A stretch of DNA of 64,000 nt, taken from the NCBI RefSeq assembly GCF_964355755.1, contig NC_092672.1, positions 10,784,501 to 10,848,500 on the forward strand, written 5' to 3'. The DNA is from Antedon mediterranea (lineage: Eukaryota > Echinodermata > Crinoidea > Comatulida > Antedonidae). The position numbers and the translations under genes are program-made. Under the pieces are notes generated by a model that was not told the origin of the DNA, did no database searches, and saw only the letters and a program-made list of their open reading frames with translations. Below, in pieces: positions 38,344 to 50,300 of the stretch (the first letter of the stretch is position 1; the number at the start of each line of letters is the position of its first letter).

Positions 38344-41300
38344 CAAAAATTAAAAAAATAATAATAATAATAATGATAATTAATAATAATAATTATAAAT
38401 AAATAAGGCAGTCAGTTTCTCTCTGTAAAAGAATAACTAAATAGAACAATAATACACAACCAAATACAGTAGAGCTAGCAAAACAGAGTTGGAGGAGCAG
38501 AGTCTTCACATATGAAGTTGGCTCCTAATACGAAGAAGAAGAAGAAAGTAAAAACAATGCAGAGTAAACATTGATACATGTCAACTTACATTTTCATATA
38601 AATGTATTCTTATGTCTATGTTTGTTGGTAGTCTGAATATTCAATACAAAATACACTACGGAGTATCATAAACAGCGTTATAATTAATTTCACTAATGCT
38701 AATTTAACATCATTGAACGAACTGTAAGAATTGTTTTATGTTAACCTACTTGTAAAATATTTATGATTACAAACAAATCTGAAACATTGTGTGCACTTGT
38801 ATTATACAATGTTTGGAATTGCGCTACTTGCAAAATGATTATTATTCACGACATTCCTATAATGAAATATTTTACTAATCAGGCAATGTTGAAATTAGTG
38901 AAATTAATTATAACGCTGATGACATTATAATAATTTATGAATATTCAAACTAAGATACTCCGTAGTGTAGTGTATTTTTATTGAATATTCAGACTACCAA
39001 CGAATATGACATAAGAATACATTTATAGGTAAATGTAAGTTGACATGTATTAATGTACTTACTCTGCATTGTTTTTGCTTTAAGGTGTTTGTCCAGAAAC
39101 AAAATAAGTACATTGCCAGAAAACGTATTTGCTAATTTAACATCATTGAACATACTGTAAGAATTGTATTATGTTAACCTACTTGTAAAATATTTATGAT
39201 TACAAAAAAAATCAGAAACATTGTGTGCACTTATATTGTACAATGTTTCGAATTGCGCTACTTTTTGAAAACTGTTAAAAATATATTGACAAAATAATTG
39301 CTATTCACGACTTTCCTAAAATGAAATATTTTACTAATCAGGAAATCCGGAAATCAGCAAATACGTTGTCTGGCAATGTACTTATTTGGTTTCCGTACAA
39401 AAACCTTAAAAGTAAAAACAATGCAGAGTACGTACATTAACATGTCGACTTACATTACATTCTTATGTACAGTATATGTTCGTTGGTAGTGAATATTTAA
39501 TAAAAATACACTACAGACTTAGTCTGAATATTCATAAATTGTTATAATGTAATCAGCGTTATAATTAATTTCACTAATTTCAGCCTGGCCTGTTAGTAAC
39601 ATATTTCATTTTAGGAAAATCGTGAATAATAATTATTTTGCAAGTAGCGCAATTCGAAACATTGTACAATATAATTTATATATGATTATATTATTACTGC
39701 ATGCCTTGGTTTATGACTGAATCTGGTTCTTTTGGCATTTTAAAGAATTTTAACGGTTTTTAATGATTTGATTTACTGTGTACTTGTATTTATAATATTG
39801 TTGTTAGAGTCTGTTGAATTTTTACTTTGTCGGTTGTTTGCAGAATTATTCAGCCGGTGGCTGCCTTCTGTTTGTACTATTTATGTGTTTTTTATGAATA
39901 AATACCTACATACTTACTTACTATAAGTGCACACAATGTTTCAGATTTGTTTGTAATCATAAATATTTTACAAGTAGGTTAACATAAAACAATTCTCACA
40001 GTATGTTCAATGATGTTAAACCAGCAAATACGTTGTCTGGCAATGTACTTATTTGGTTTTCGAACAACCACCTTAAAAGTAAAAACAATGCAGAGTAAGT
40101 ACATTAACATGTCAACTTACATTTTCTTATAAATGTATTCTTTTTGTTTTGACTTGATTAGTAACAAGGAAAGTAGGGAATATTAAATATGTTGTCAATA
40201 AATTGTTTAAAAGTTTTCAAAAAGTGGAGCATTTAGAAACATTAAACATTAGTGCATTCCATGCAATGTGTTCAATGATCTTAAACAGCAAATAAATTGG
40301 CTGGCAATGTACTTAAATGTTTTTCGTACATATATCAAGTTCGTTGGTAGTATAAATATTTAATAAGAATACACTACAAAGTATCGTAATCAGCGTTATA
40401 ATTGTATGGTTTTTTTATGTATAGGTTGGGAAAATAATTGTTTTTCTATAAATTAATTTGTTATGTCTATGTTCCCCGGTAGACTGAATATTCATAAATT
40501 ATTATAAATAAACAATGAAATTAACTTCACTAGAATTTACAGTTAAAGACATACCACTGTCTGTAGATGACTCGACAATCACAGAATCCCTTCGTAAGTA
40601 TGGTTGTAAACCCAATATTAAACCACAGGACAACTTACTAATTGTTGTAATAGAGATAGAATCCTTTTTTTGTCACTACCATTCCAAGAAACATTAAAGC
40701 AAGGATTTGTTTTTATATTAAAGATGTATTGTCCCTTTGACTAATTCCAAAAAAAAATAATTTTTTTTTATATTGCGAAAAAAAGTGGGTCATTTTGAAG
40801 TATCATAATAGTTATTAACTTTCACCAAAAATTAGTTGAAAAAAAAAATAATTTAACCGAAATACGGACGTTTTTTTGTTTAAAAAATAACTTTGACTTC
40901 CAGTCAAAGTTTTTGATCAAAACATATCTCATAATGCAACGCGCTTGTTTGGCTACTCTGTATGCATAATCATAAAACTTCCTCGCGATCTGTGTGAAAA
41001 CACCTTCTCAACCGCGACGAGTTGTAAACAATCCTAATTAGCATCATGCATAATGCATACTCGTGGTTTGAAATCTTTGTTTACTCGTGACGATTTTCCA
41101 GACGAAATGTAATCAAATTAATTTACCTGTTAATTACGTAAACTTGTTGTTTTTGCCTCAAATTTTCGACTTAAAGTGAATAACTTTAATATTACTTTGA
41201 TATGGCCAACTTAAATTTAGAATATTTTGACCTTCATTTTTTTGTGCTTCAATGGACAATACATCTTTAATTGACAAGAAAATAAAACAAAATATTCAAT

Positions 41301-44300
41301 AAAAATAAACTACAAAGTATCGTATTCAGCGTTAATTTCACTAATTTCAGGATTACCTGATTAGTAAAATAATAATAATTAGGTTGTCAATAAATGTTGT
41401 AATAGTTTTCAAAAAGTGGCGCAAAAATTCTACAATTTAAGTGAATATAATGTTTCTCCTATGTTATAATCATCATTATAAATATTTCACAAGAATTAAT
41501 ACATGTAAAAAACATTTTCCTGTAAATGTATTGTTATGTCTATGTAAGTTGGTAGTTTGAATATTGTAATCAGCGTTATAATATTGTATCGCCTTGTTGG
41601 TAAAATACACTAACAATAATAATATTGAGAATTATTTGAGAACTTTGTTGTCTCCCTATTTAAACGTCATGCTGAGGGTTGTCTCTGTTGTCAAGATTTC
41701 CAGAAAATAAAGACTACTAGTTCTATATAACGCAATATTGAAAAGATTTTTGTTGAGATCGTTGTTGAACCGAACGTAATGGTAAAATTCCGAGTAGAAA
41801 AGCGCCGAATGCTAAAGGAGCCGAATGTATTAATGATAAAAAGGCAATAAAAAATAACATTTTGACAATATATATTTCGACTTACTATAGGCCTTACTAT
41901 GCTATATAAAATACTATATTTATTATGTCTGAATTTCGACCTACTCTGGCGAAATTTCGACTTACTATATCCTGATACAACAATTTAAGAGATATGCAAC
42001 AAATTTAAGTTCTTTTGATCTTTGATGATTCGCCTCTTGGTGGTGAATTCATTGTTGCAAATCATGTGTTCGTCAGATGTAGTGTGTCATTTTGTAACGG
42101 CTAACTAGCTAAAAACACCAGTATCTGAGAACTTCGCAATTTCACTAAAAGACGCTCCAGTGTAATTGATGAATTTTATTATGATTGAATAACTATTTTC
42201 TGTATTTTGATGTACAATTTATGTTAAAAAGTAATTTATTTTTAATATGTGATTAAGTATGATTATTTTACTTATTTTATAGATACACCCTGTATTCACT
42301 CAAATCATTTTTCTTAGTGTAGGCCCAATGTCGTCGCATTGCCTTTTTTTAACCAGGGGTTAATCACATGGATTCACGTGCATTCATCGGCGTAATTTCG
42401 CTGGATTCTTTTCTTCATGTATCACTGAAGTTGAGTAAAAAGTACAAATTCGCCGAAAACTAATGAGTTTAGCTAAAATTTGCATAACAAAGACTAGACT
42501 TGCCCCAAGTCTGTATTTATTGTCTTTTTTTATTTATTTGTTTTTATTTCGACCACGATTTTTGTCTGAAAATACAGACTTGTGAAACACGTATAGAAAT
42601 CGATTTGCAAACCGCAAACATCCGATAAGAATGACGTAGGTTATCATACCGTACTTGGCTATATGGGGCGGGCGGTATGTAAATATGGATTTCGAATCAA
42701 CCAATGATCATTTTGTTTCAAAATGAAAAAGATCGAGTACGTACGTACAGTGTGCTGAATGTACGATCGAGACTGAAGAACTGTTGAAATATAAAATCGT
42801 GTTGCCAAGTTGTTTTGTTTATTAATTGTTCTGGCCTAGGCCTCCTTCGTAGGCGGGTTCGTAGGGCTACTCAACTCGTACGTATGACCTTCCAAATAAA
42901 ACGCCAATAAGGTACATACCACCACCGACCGGCACACAACAGGGCTACACCACCACACATAACAGGACAGGGTCTGGGTGGGAATTAAATCAAATTTTCT
43001 CCGCATAATAAATGATCCATTCAATGTTTGATTTGGCGGAGAAGCTAGCCTATCATATCACGACGAGTTTTCATGTTCTTGGGAAAAATCTCATCAAATG
43101 TTTACCAGACTACTAGGCATATAAAATCATTTTTAGCCTTCAGAAACTTTCATCAATGTACCCAATACCAAAGAATATATATAACAAGAATGAGTATTCC
43201 GCGATTTTCCCTGTAACAGTAATATTGTCCATGTGGTAGGGCGCCGCCATAAGTGTGGATGTATCTGGGATGTATACAACTTTTTGTGACGGTTTCAATA
43301 ACCAAAGGCTAGACCACCGGTAGTATTTTCATGATAAAAAATGTTATCAACTACATGCCAACATCATGTTAAATACTATTTGGATATTTAATTGTTCGTT
43401 TTATGCAATTTATTTAGTAAAAACTGCCGTATAAACAGTAATTTGCTTTATCTACGATAGCGTGACCGGGCGTGTTGGTGTTTATGCGTTTTCACGAAGG
43501 ATTGTTTAATAATATTCCTATATTTAACTTGTTTCTGGTAAAACAAATAAATGTTAATAACATTTAACATTTTGTCCTATTAATAACATGTATTTTATAC
43601 TAATTTATATCATAAAAACAATACTTAAAGACCCCTTCCCTGCAATTTTGGACGTTTTTTGGAAAATAATACATATATATCACTTTAAAAACATTAAACC
43701 ATGTCATTCCTTGTCTTAAATGTACGTTTTATGGTAAATTATGATAAAAAGTGAGAAACAATGCACTACCTAAGTAGCTCGCGGCGATCGACCTCTCGTG
43801 GACGGTCTTAGGCCTAGCCTAGCTAGGCTTAGTTTTGTAGGCCTAGCTGGTAAACATCGATAACGTACGAACATCATACGCTAGCTATATACCTAGCCTG
43901 ACGTTGTATAGTTGCTGCATTAATTGTCTTTCTATTTTTGCCAGACTCCGTTGATACAAATTGGGGAAAACCCGGTATTTTCGCTGAAAAGTTAAGAGTC
44001 TTCCATTTGTTTTGGCTTCACGATCGATCGAAAAGTGGGCGAATTACAGGTGAAAAACAAAAATATCAATCCGCGCGCAATGCATTTTGGGATTTATAGC
44101 GGGCCGCTATAATTATTAGAATCGATTTATTTTTCACATTTTTAACCGTTTAAAGACAAAAAAAGTTATCGCAATAGGACCATATAGTATTATTTTTACA
44201 TTAAATATAGTTTGTGATCTTAAATTAGATCTAAAAAACGTAGGGAATGGGGCTTTAATTTACCGGGCGTAGAGTAGTACACGGCAATGGTAAAGAATAG

Positions 44301-47300
44301 GCCGTGCTGAGTAACGATTCATTGATTTTTGGTGTTGCTGTGTTAGGCCTTTTTTGTGAACTAACTTAGCATGTTAGTAAATAATTGTCTGTAAAAGTGA
44401 ATGTACACTAGTTTGTTAATAAATATGTATTATAAAATAGTTTACAATTGCAAAAACTATTATCATAATTCTATTTAATGTGACATGTATAATATCTATT
44501 AAATCAAGTCTTATTTAGTATGTATACATCCGCCCTTATGAGGGCGGGCATCACTCACTGGAGCTCTCTGTTACAAATTTCTCATGCAAAAATCGCGGAA
44601 TACTCATTCTTGTGATATATATTCTTTGCCAATACCTAAACGTAACATAGCGCATGCGCATCGTCTTAGACGTTCAGTCTTTGAAATTCTGAAATATGAA
44701 TATTAAAACAACGTACGAGTGAGTAGCCAATGGCATGCGGCTGAAACTAGTCAACTGGATAATTTATGCACCAAGAATTCTTGGTGTCAAACCACGTGAC
44801 TTATGCGTGTTTCCCCCCCCCCCCCCCCCAGACGGAGTATCCAAACTCAAGTAATACACGTATGAAACGCCATATGTGCAAAAATATTTATATTTTTACA
44901 AAACTCCGTCTGGAGCCCAGACTAAACAAAGACGCACACGTGAAAACTGTCGGCAAGTGCGAAACAAAATGTTACCAATCTCTAGTAATTGGTGTCTCAG
45001 CTATAAACGGAATTTCGACATACTATGTCGAAATTCGGCTTACTATTTCTAAATAACATTTATACATATGTGCAATGATTAAGCTTTCGTAAAACAATTC
45101 TTACAGATATTTCAATGATGTTAAACCAGCAAATGCATTAGCTGACAATGTACTTATTTGGTTTCTGGACAAATACCTTAAAAATAAAAACAATATAAAA
45201 ATGTCAATAACTGTCTGTCTGTAGTCTGAATATTAAAAAATAAATACACTTAAAAGTATTTAATCAGCGTTGTAATTAATTTAACTAATTCCAGGATTGC
45301 CCCTTCAATACACGGCAATGGTAAAGAATAGGCCGTGCTGAGTAACGATTCATTGATTTTTGGTGTTGCTGTGTTAGGCCTTTTTTGTGAACTAACTTAG
45401 CATGTTAGTAAATAATTGTCTGTAAAAGTGAATGTACACTAGTTTGTTGATAAATATGTATTATAAAATAGTTTACAATTGCAAAAACTATTATCATAAT
45501 TCTATTTAATGTGACATGTATAATATCTATTAAATCAAGTCTTATTTAGTATGTATACATCCGCCCTTATGAGGGCGGGCATCACTCACTGGAGCTCTCT
45601 GTTACAAATTTCTCATGCAAAAATCGCGGAATACTCATTCTTGTGATATATATTCTTTGCCAATACCTAAACGTAACATAGCGCATGCGCATCGTCTTAG
45701 ACGTTCAGTCTTTGAAATTCTGAAATATGAATATTAAAACAACGTACGAGTGAGTAGCCAATGGCATGCGGCTGAAACTAGTCAACTGGATAATTTATGC
45801 ACCAAGAATTCTTGGTGTCAAACCACGTGACTTATGCGTGTTTCCCACCCCCCCCCCCAGACGGAGTATCCAAACTCAAGTAATACACGTATGAAACGCC
45901 ATATGTGCAAAAATATTTATATTTTTACAAAACTCCGTCTGGAGCCCAGACTAAACAAAGACGCACACGTGAAAACTGTCGGCAAGTGCGAAACAAAATG
46001 TTACCAATCTCTAGTGATTGGTGTCTCAGCTATAAACGGAATTTCGACATACTATGTCGAAATTCGGCTTACTATTTCTAAATAACATTTATACATATGT
46101 GCAATGATTAAGCTTTCGTAAAACAATTCTTACAGAAATTTCAATGATGTTAAACCAGCAAATGCATTAGCTGACAATGTACTTATTTGGTTTCTGGACA
46201 AATACCTTAAAAATAAAAACAATATAAAAATGTCAATAACTGTCTGTCTGTAGTCTGAATATTCAAAAATAAATACACTTAAAAGTATTTAATCAGCGTT
46301 GTAATTAATTTAACTAATTCCAGGATTGCCCCTTCAATAAACTTGTTATTGTAGTAAAGTCAGAAATAATAACTATTTTGTCAAATAAATTTATAAATAT
46401 TCAAAGTAAAGCATTTAGAAACATTACATTAGTGCAAATAATTTCACACGTATATATGATCATAAAACTATTCTTACAGATATTCCAATGATGTTAAACC
46501 ACGGAGGTAAAAATTGTTCTTTACCTCCATGGTTATAGCAGCATCAAATACGTTGGCTGACAATGTACTTATTGTGTTATTGTACAAATACCTTAAATGT
46601 AACAAGGCCATATATATGGCTGCAGTCGCGTGCTCAAATTTGAGTTCGTGTTTACCGACCGACAAACCGACCGACCGATATAGCGAGCCGTAGAGTAGCG
46701 TTTGCACGCGACTAAAAACAATGCAGAGAGTAAGTTTATTATTTAAGTCAACTTTCACTTTCTTATCAATTTATCTCCTATGTCTATGTTCGTCGGTAGT
46801 CTGAATATTCAATAATAAATACATTACAGGTATCGTAAACAGCATAATTATTTTGTTAATAAATTGTTTAAATGTTTAAAAAAAGTTGAGCATTCAACAA
46901 AGTGCATTCCATGAAATGTGTCCAATGATATTAAATAGCAAATACGTTGTTCTTATTCGGTTGTTCGTTGGTAGTATAAGTATTCAATAAGAATACACTA
47001 CAAAGTATTGTAATAAGCGTTATAATTGTATGGCTTAAAGTTGGGAAAATATTTATTAATTTGTTATTTGTATTGACCAATCACAAACAGCCTTTCGTCG
47101 CGTCTATAGAGGGCGAACAACAAATGAGGGCGCTATGTAGGCCTATGCATAGTTTAAATAGTTGTTTTATTTCGTCAAGCAACTTACGTGGTGCGGCGTG
47201 TAAAACGTAGTCTCGTGATGATGTGGATTAATCTACGCGAGTTCAATTCCCAGTAGAAGACTTTTGCCACACGCAAATTACACAGTCAATATCAAACTCC

Positions 47301-50300
47301 TCGAGAATTTACTGGATTTTATATGTTATATGGTACACGATAATCACGCGAAAATATCATCGTACTTGAGGAAATATACGATTTACGATCGTCGCAGCAG
47401 TAGTCATGTGATGCAGTTTCAACCAATCACGTTTACATATTTATTATATGTAATATAATAAAATACTGTACCGTATGCAGCGTTATAATTAATTTACTAA
47501 TTTCAGGATTGCCTGTTTAGTAAAGTACTTCATGGCGCAATTGGAAAATTCTACAATATATGTGCACAGAAATATTTCTGATTTCACAAGTATTTGTCTA
47601 TCTATCTATTCTTACAGTCGTTCAGTGATTTTAAACCAACAAATACATTGACTGACAAGCACTTATTATAGTAGAGTAATACAAGTCGAGGAGTTTATAT
47701 TCAAAAACCGATAAATGGCATTAAACAAAATCTAGATGTGCAAATTGCCAGAACGTTGCAAAAAATATCAATGTTTATATTGCGAATCAATTTCACGTTT
47801 TGTTGCCAAGATCGATAAGTACCATGATGCCAATGTTTCTTTATTCCTTAGTCACGTCTAAGAAATAATGACAGTGCTCTTTGACGTAATTTTAGTAAAC
47901 CTGGTGTTTACATATTATTGGTATTGTTATTCTTTTAAATAATTTCATATTCCAGTTAATTGTAACTATTACATGCAATAACATGATAAGAATTCTTAGA
48001 GATATTCCAATTCCAACCAATTAGGTTTATAGCCAATTTTAATGTTACTCAATAAAAGAAAGCTAATTATTTCTTCTTTTTGTGTTTTAATTGTTGTTTG
48101 TATGGTTACGGTCATATACCTAAATGAAGACTTATCAAAGTAGTATCACACTTACAAACGTTTTATTGGATGATATCGATTGTACTGAGTGATTTCAGCA
48201 GCTGTTTAATTACTCCATGAAGAGCACCGTACATGGTCGTCATAGTCTTGATAATTACAGTCACAAGCTCTCGGACATGCTGCGTCTGTAACATGTAAAC
48301 AATAATAAAAAATCTAAAATAGTCCAAACAACTCAAGAATAATAGTTTAAATAAATTGATAAATGAATAAAATTATAATTTGATTTTCAGTCAATTTTAT
48401 TTTTTATTACTTGTTCTTACTCACTAATAAATTATATGAATAGTTTTTAAAAACATATACCGTAATAATTACGATTAGCATTTTAAATTACAAATTTCGT
48501 AATAATGAAGTTGTGTGTATTGAAGATTATAAAAAAAAATGATATGCTCCCAACAAATTAAAAAAAAATATTATAAACTGAAAATAATAACAGGGATAAT
48601 AGTACATTGATGTGATTTCGCGCCGTTCAGCGGAAATTGCCTGGATATTTGGGCACATAGAGTACAAATAATTGTAATATTTGAAACCACTTAAAATAAA
48701 ATTAAGATGAAAAATAAGATTTTTTTATAATGAAGAATATTATGGAAACATAGAAAAGGATATAAATATGGACCGACACGTTATTGTATGGTGGTATTAC
48801 AAATGGAAATGATAACCTTATGAAGTTAAATTAATAGCTATCATAATTATAATTTGTCTTATGTAGCATGTTTTTGTAGACATATTTTAAAAAGGAATTA
48901 TGTTCTACATCAAATTAGTTGGGAAATTGAATATTGGTGAATCCCACAATGAGAAACAAAAATTGTACACGGTCGAAAGTAATGTGACGTGAGTAAACAA
49001 CATTATGCCTAGGCCTACTACTCAGGAAATTGATGCTTACATATTCTAGTAAAAATAATGTGTACAACCGTTTTGAGGACTGGCCTTCAGAAACATTTAG
49101 TGGTGTAATGTAAATCTATAAAGCGTCATATAATACGTTTAGTGGTGTAATGTAAATCTATAAAGCGCCCTATAATACGTTTAGTTTGTACAGTTCAGTG
49201 TTATAAAGCTAGGACTCAATTGGTCAAATTACTTGCGTTGCACAACGCTCTTGCGTTTCCCATGAGCGTGGAAACCAAGCTTTGGTATTTCATCATAAAT
49301 GCACTTAAAATGGACCTGAAATGGAATTTCGATTTTCAAGAAATTCACACATGTTATTTAAATGTATCAAATTAACACAAACCCATACAAATAAAAACAA
49401 AATGTGTAGTATTTTGAGTAAAAACGAAATTTTAAGATACCATGGTAAATTAGCGAAAATTACTCACGCCATTGCAATATTCTATTTCAACGGCCGTCGG
49501 AAGCCTCTATATTCACGACGTCACATATACACACGATGATATCGAGAGCGTGTATGCCGCCCGATAGTCAGTGAATGATCGACGGCCTGGAAAGATACGC
49601 GTAGCGTTGACACTAATACTAATTTATTCAATATCTATTGTTGTTGAAATATATGTCCCTAAAATGTACTTCGTTTGTTCTAAAACCCGAATTTAGAAGG
49701 CCTACCTCCCAAACCTTTACTAGGCCTAGGCCCCCAATCCAGTGCGCGGAGTCGATCCACCACACCCACATCATGCGGCGAGGCTCCGTTTATATCAACA
49801 ACTTGCTGCGCTCATTGTCAAGCCAAAGTAAAATATGAATAAAATTCGTTTTCGAACTGCCTGATTCGTGACAAATAAATTATCATCTCATATTACTAAT
49901 TTAATTCTGCTAAACTAAAAACTAAAGAAACTAACACATTTTAGCAGTATAAATTACGAACGATACAAAATACACGAACGGAAAATATGGATACGCATCA
50001 TTGCGCACGGAGCTGTATCCCGGACAACGTTGCCAGGCCAACTTCGGTATTGCCAGAAAAAAACCGTTGATTTTAAGATTTTAAATTGTCATTTACTCGA
50101 TGAATAACCGTTTATACGGTAATAATTTTATCTAAAAAAATTCTAAATACGTTTCTGCAAATGCACAAGCATTTTTTAGAAAATACTCCATAGATTTCAA
50201 GAGTTATAGCCAAAAAACTGCAAATTGTCCATTGGAGGGATAGGAATATATTCGCAAAGTGACGTCACCCGCGAATTTTTTTGATTTTCAAATGGGGCTT

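Larger units (their letters stand above)
44279..46335. repeat. 1,029-bp tandem duplication carrying an LRR exon
   Basis: Unit 1 starts TACACGGCAATGGTAAAG at 44,279 and unit 2 repeats it at 45,308, near-identical throughout. Each contains a poly-C tract, an AGACGGAGT...ACTCCGTCT inverted pair, the palindrome at 45,011/46,040 and one LRR exon. The poly-C tract differs in length (about 18 against 13). The + strand ORFs in each unit are identical repeat read-through. Confidence 0.95.

Noticed and set aside
44766-46085. Two near-identical ORFs (PNSSNTRMKRHMCK)
   Set aside because: They lie in the 1,029-bp tandem repeat and run through a poly-C tract of variable length; no homology or splice support.
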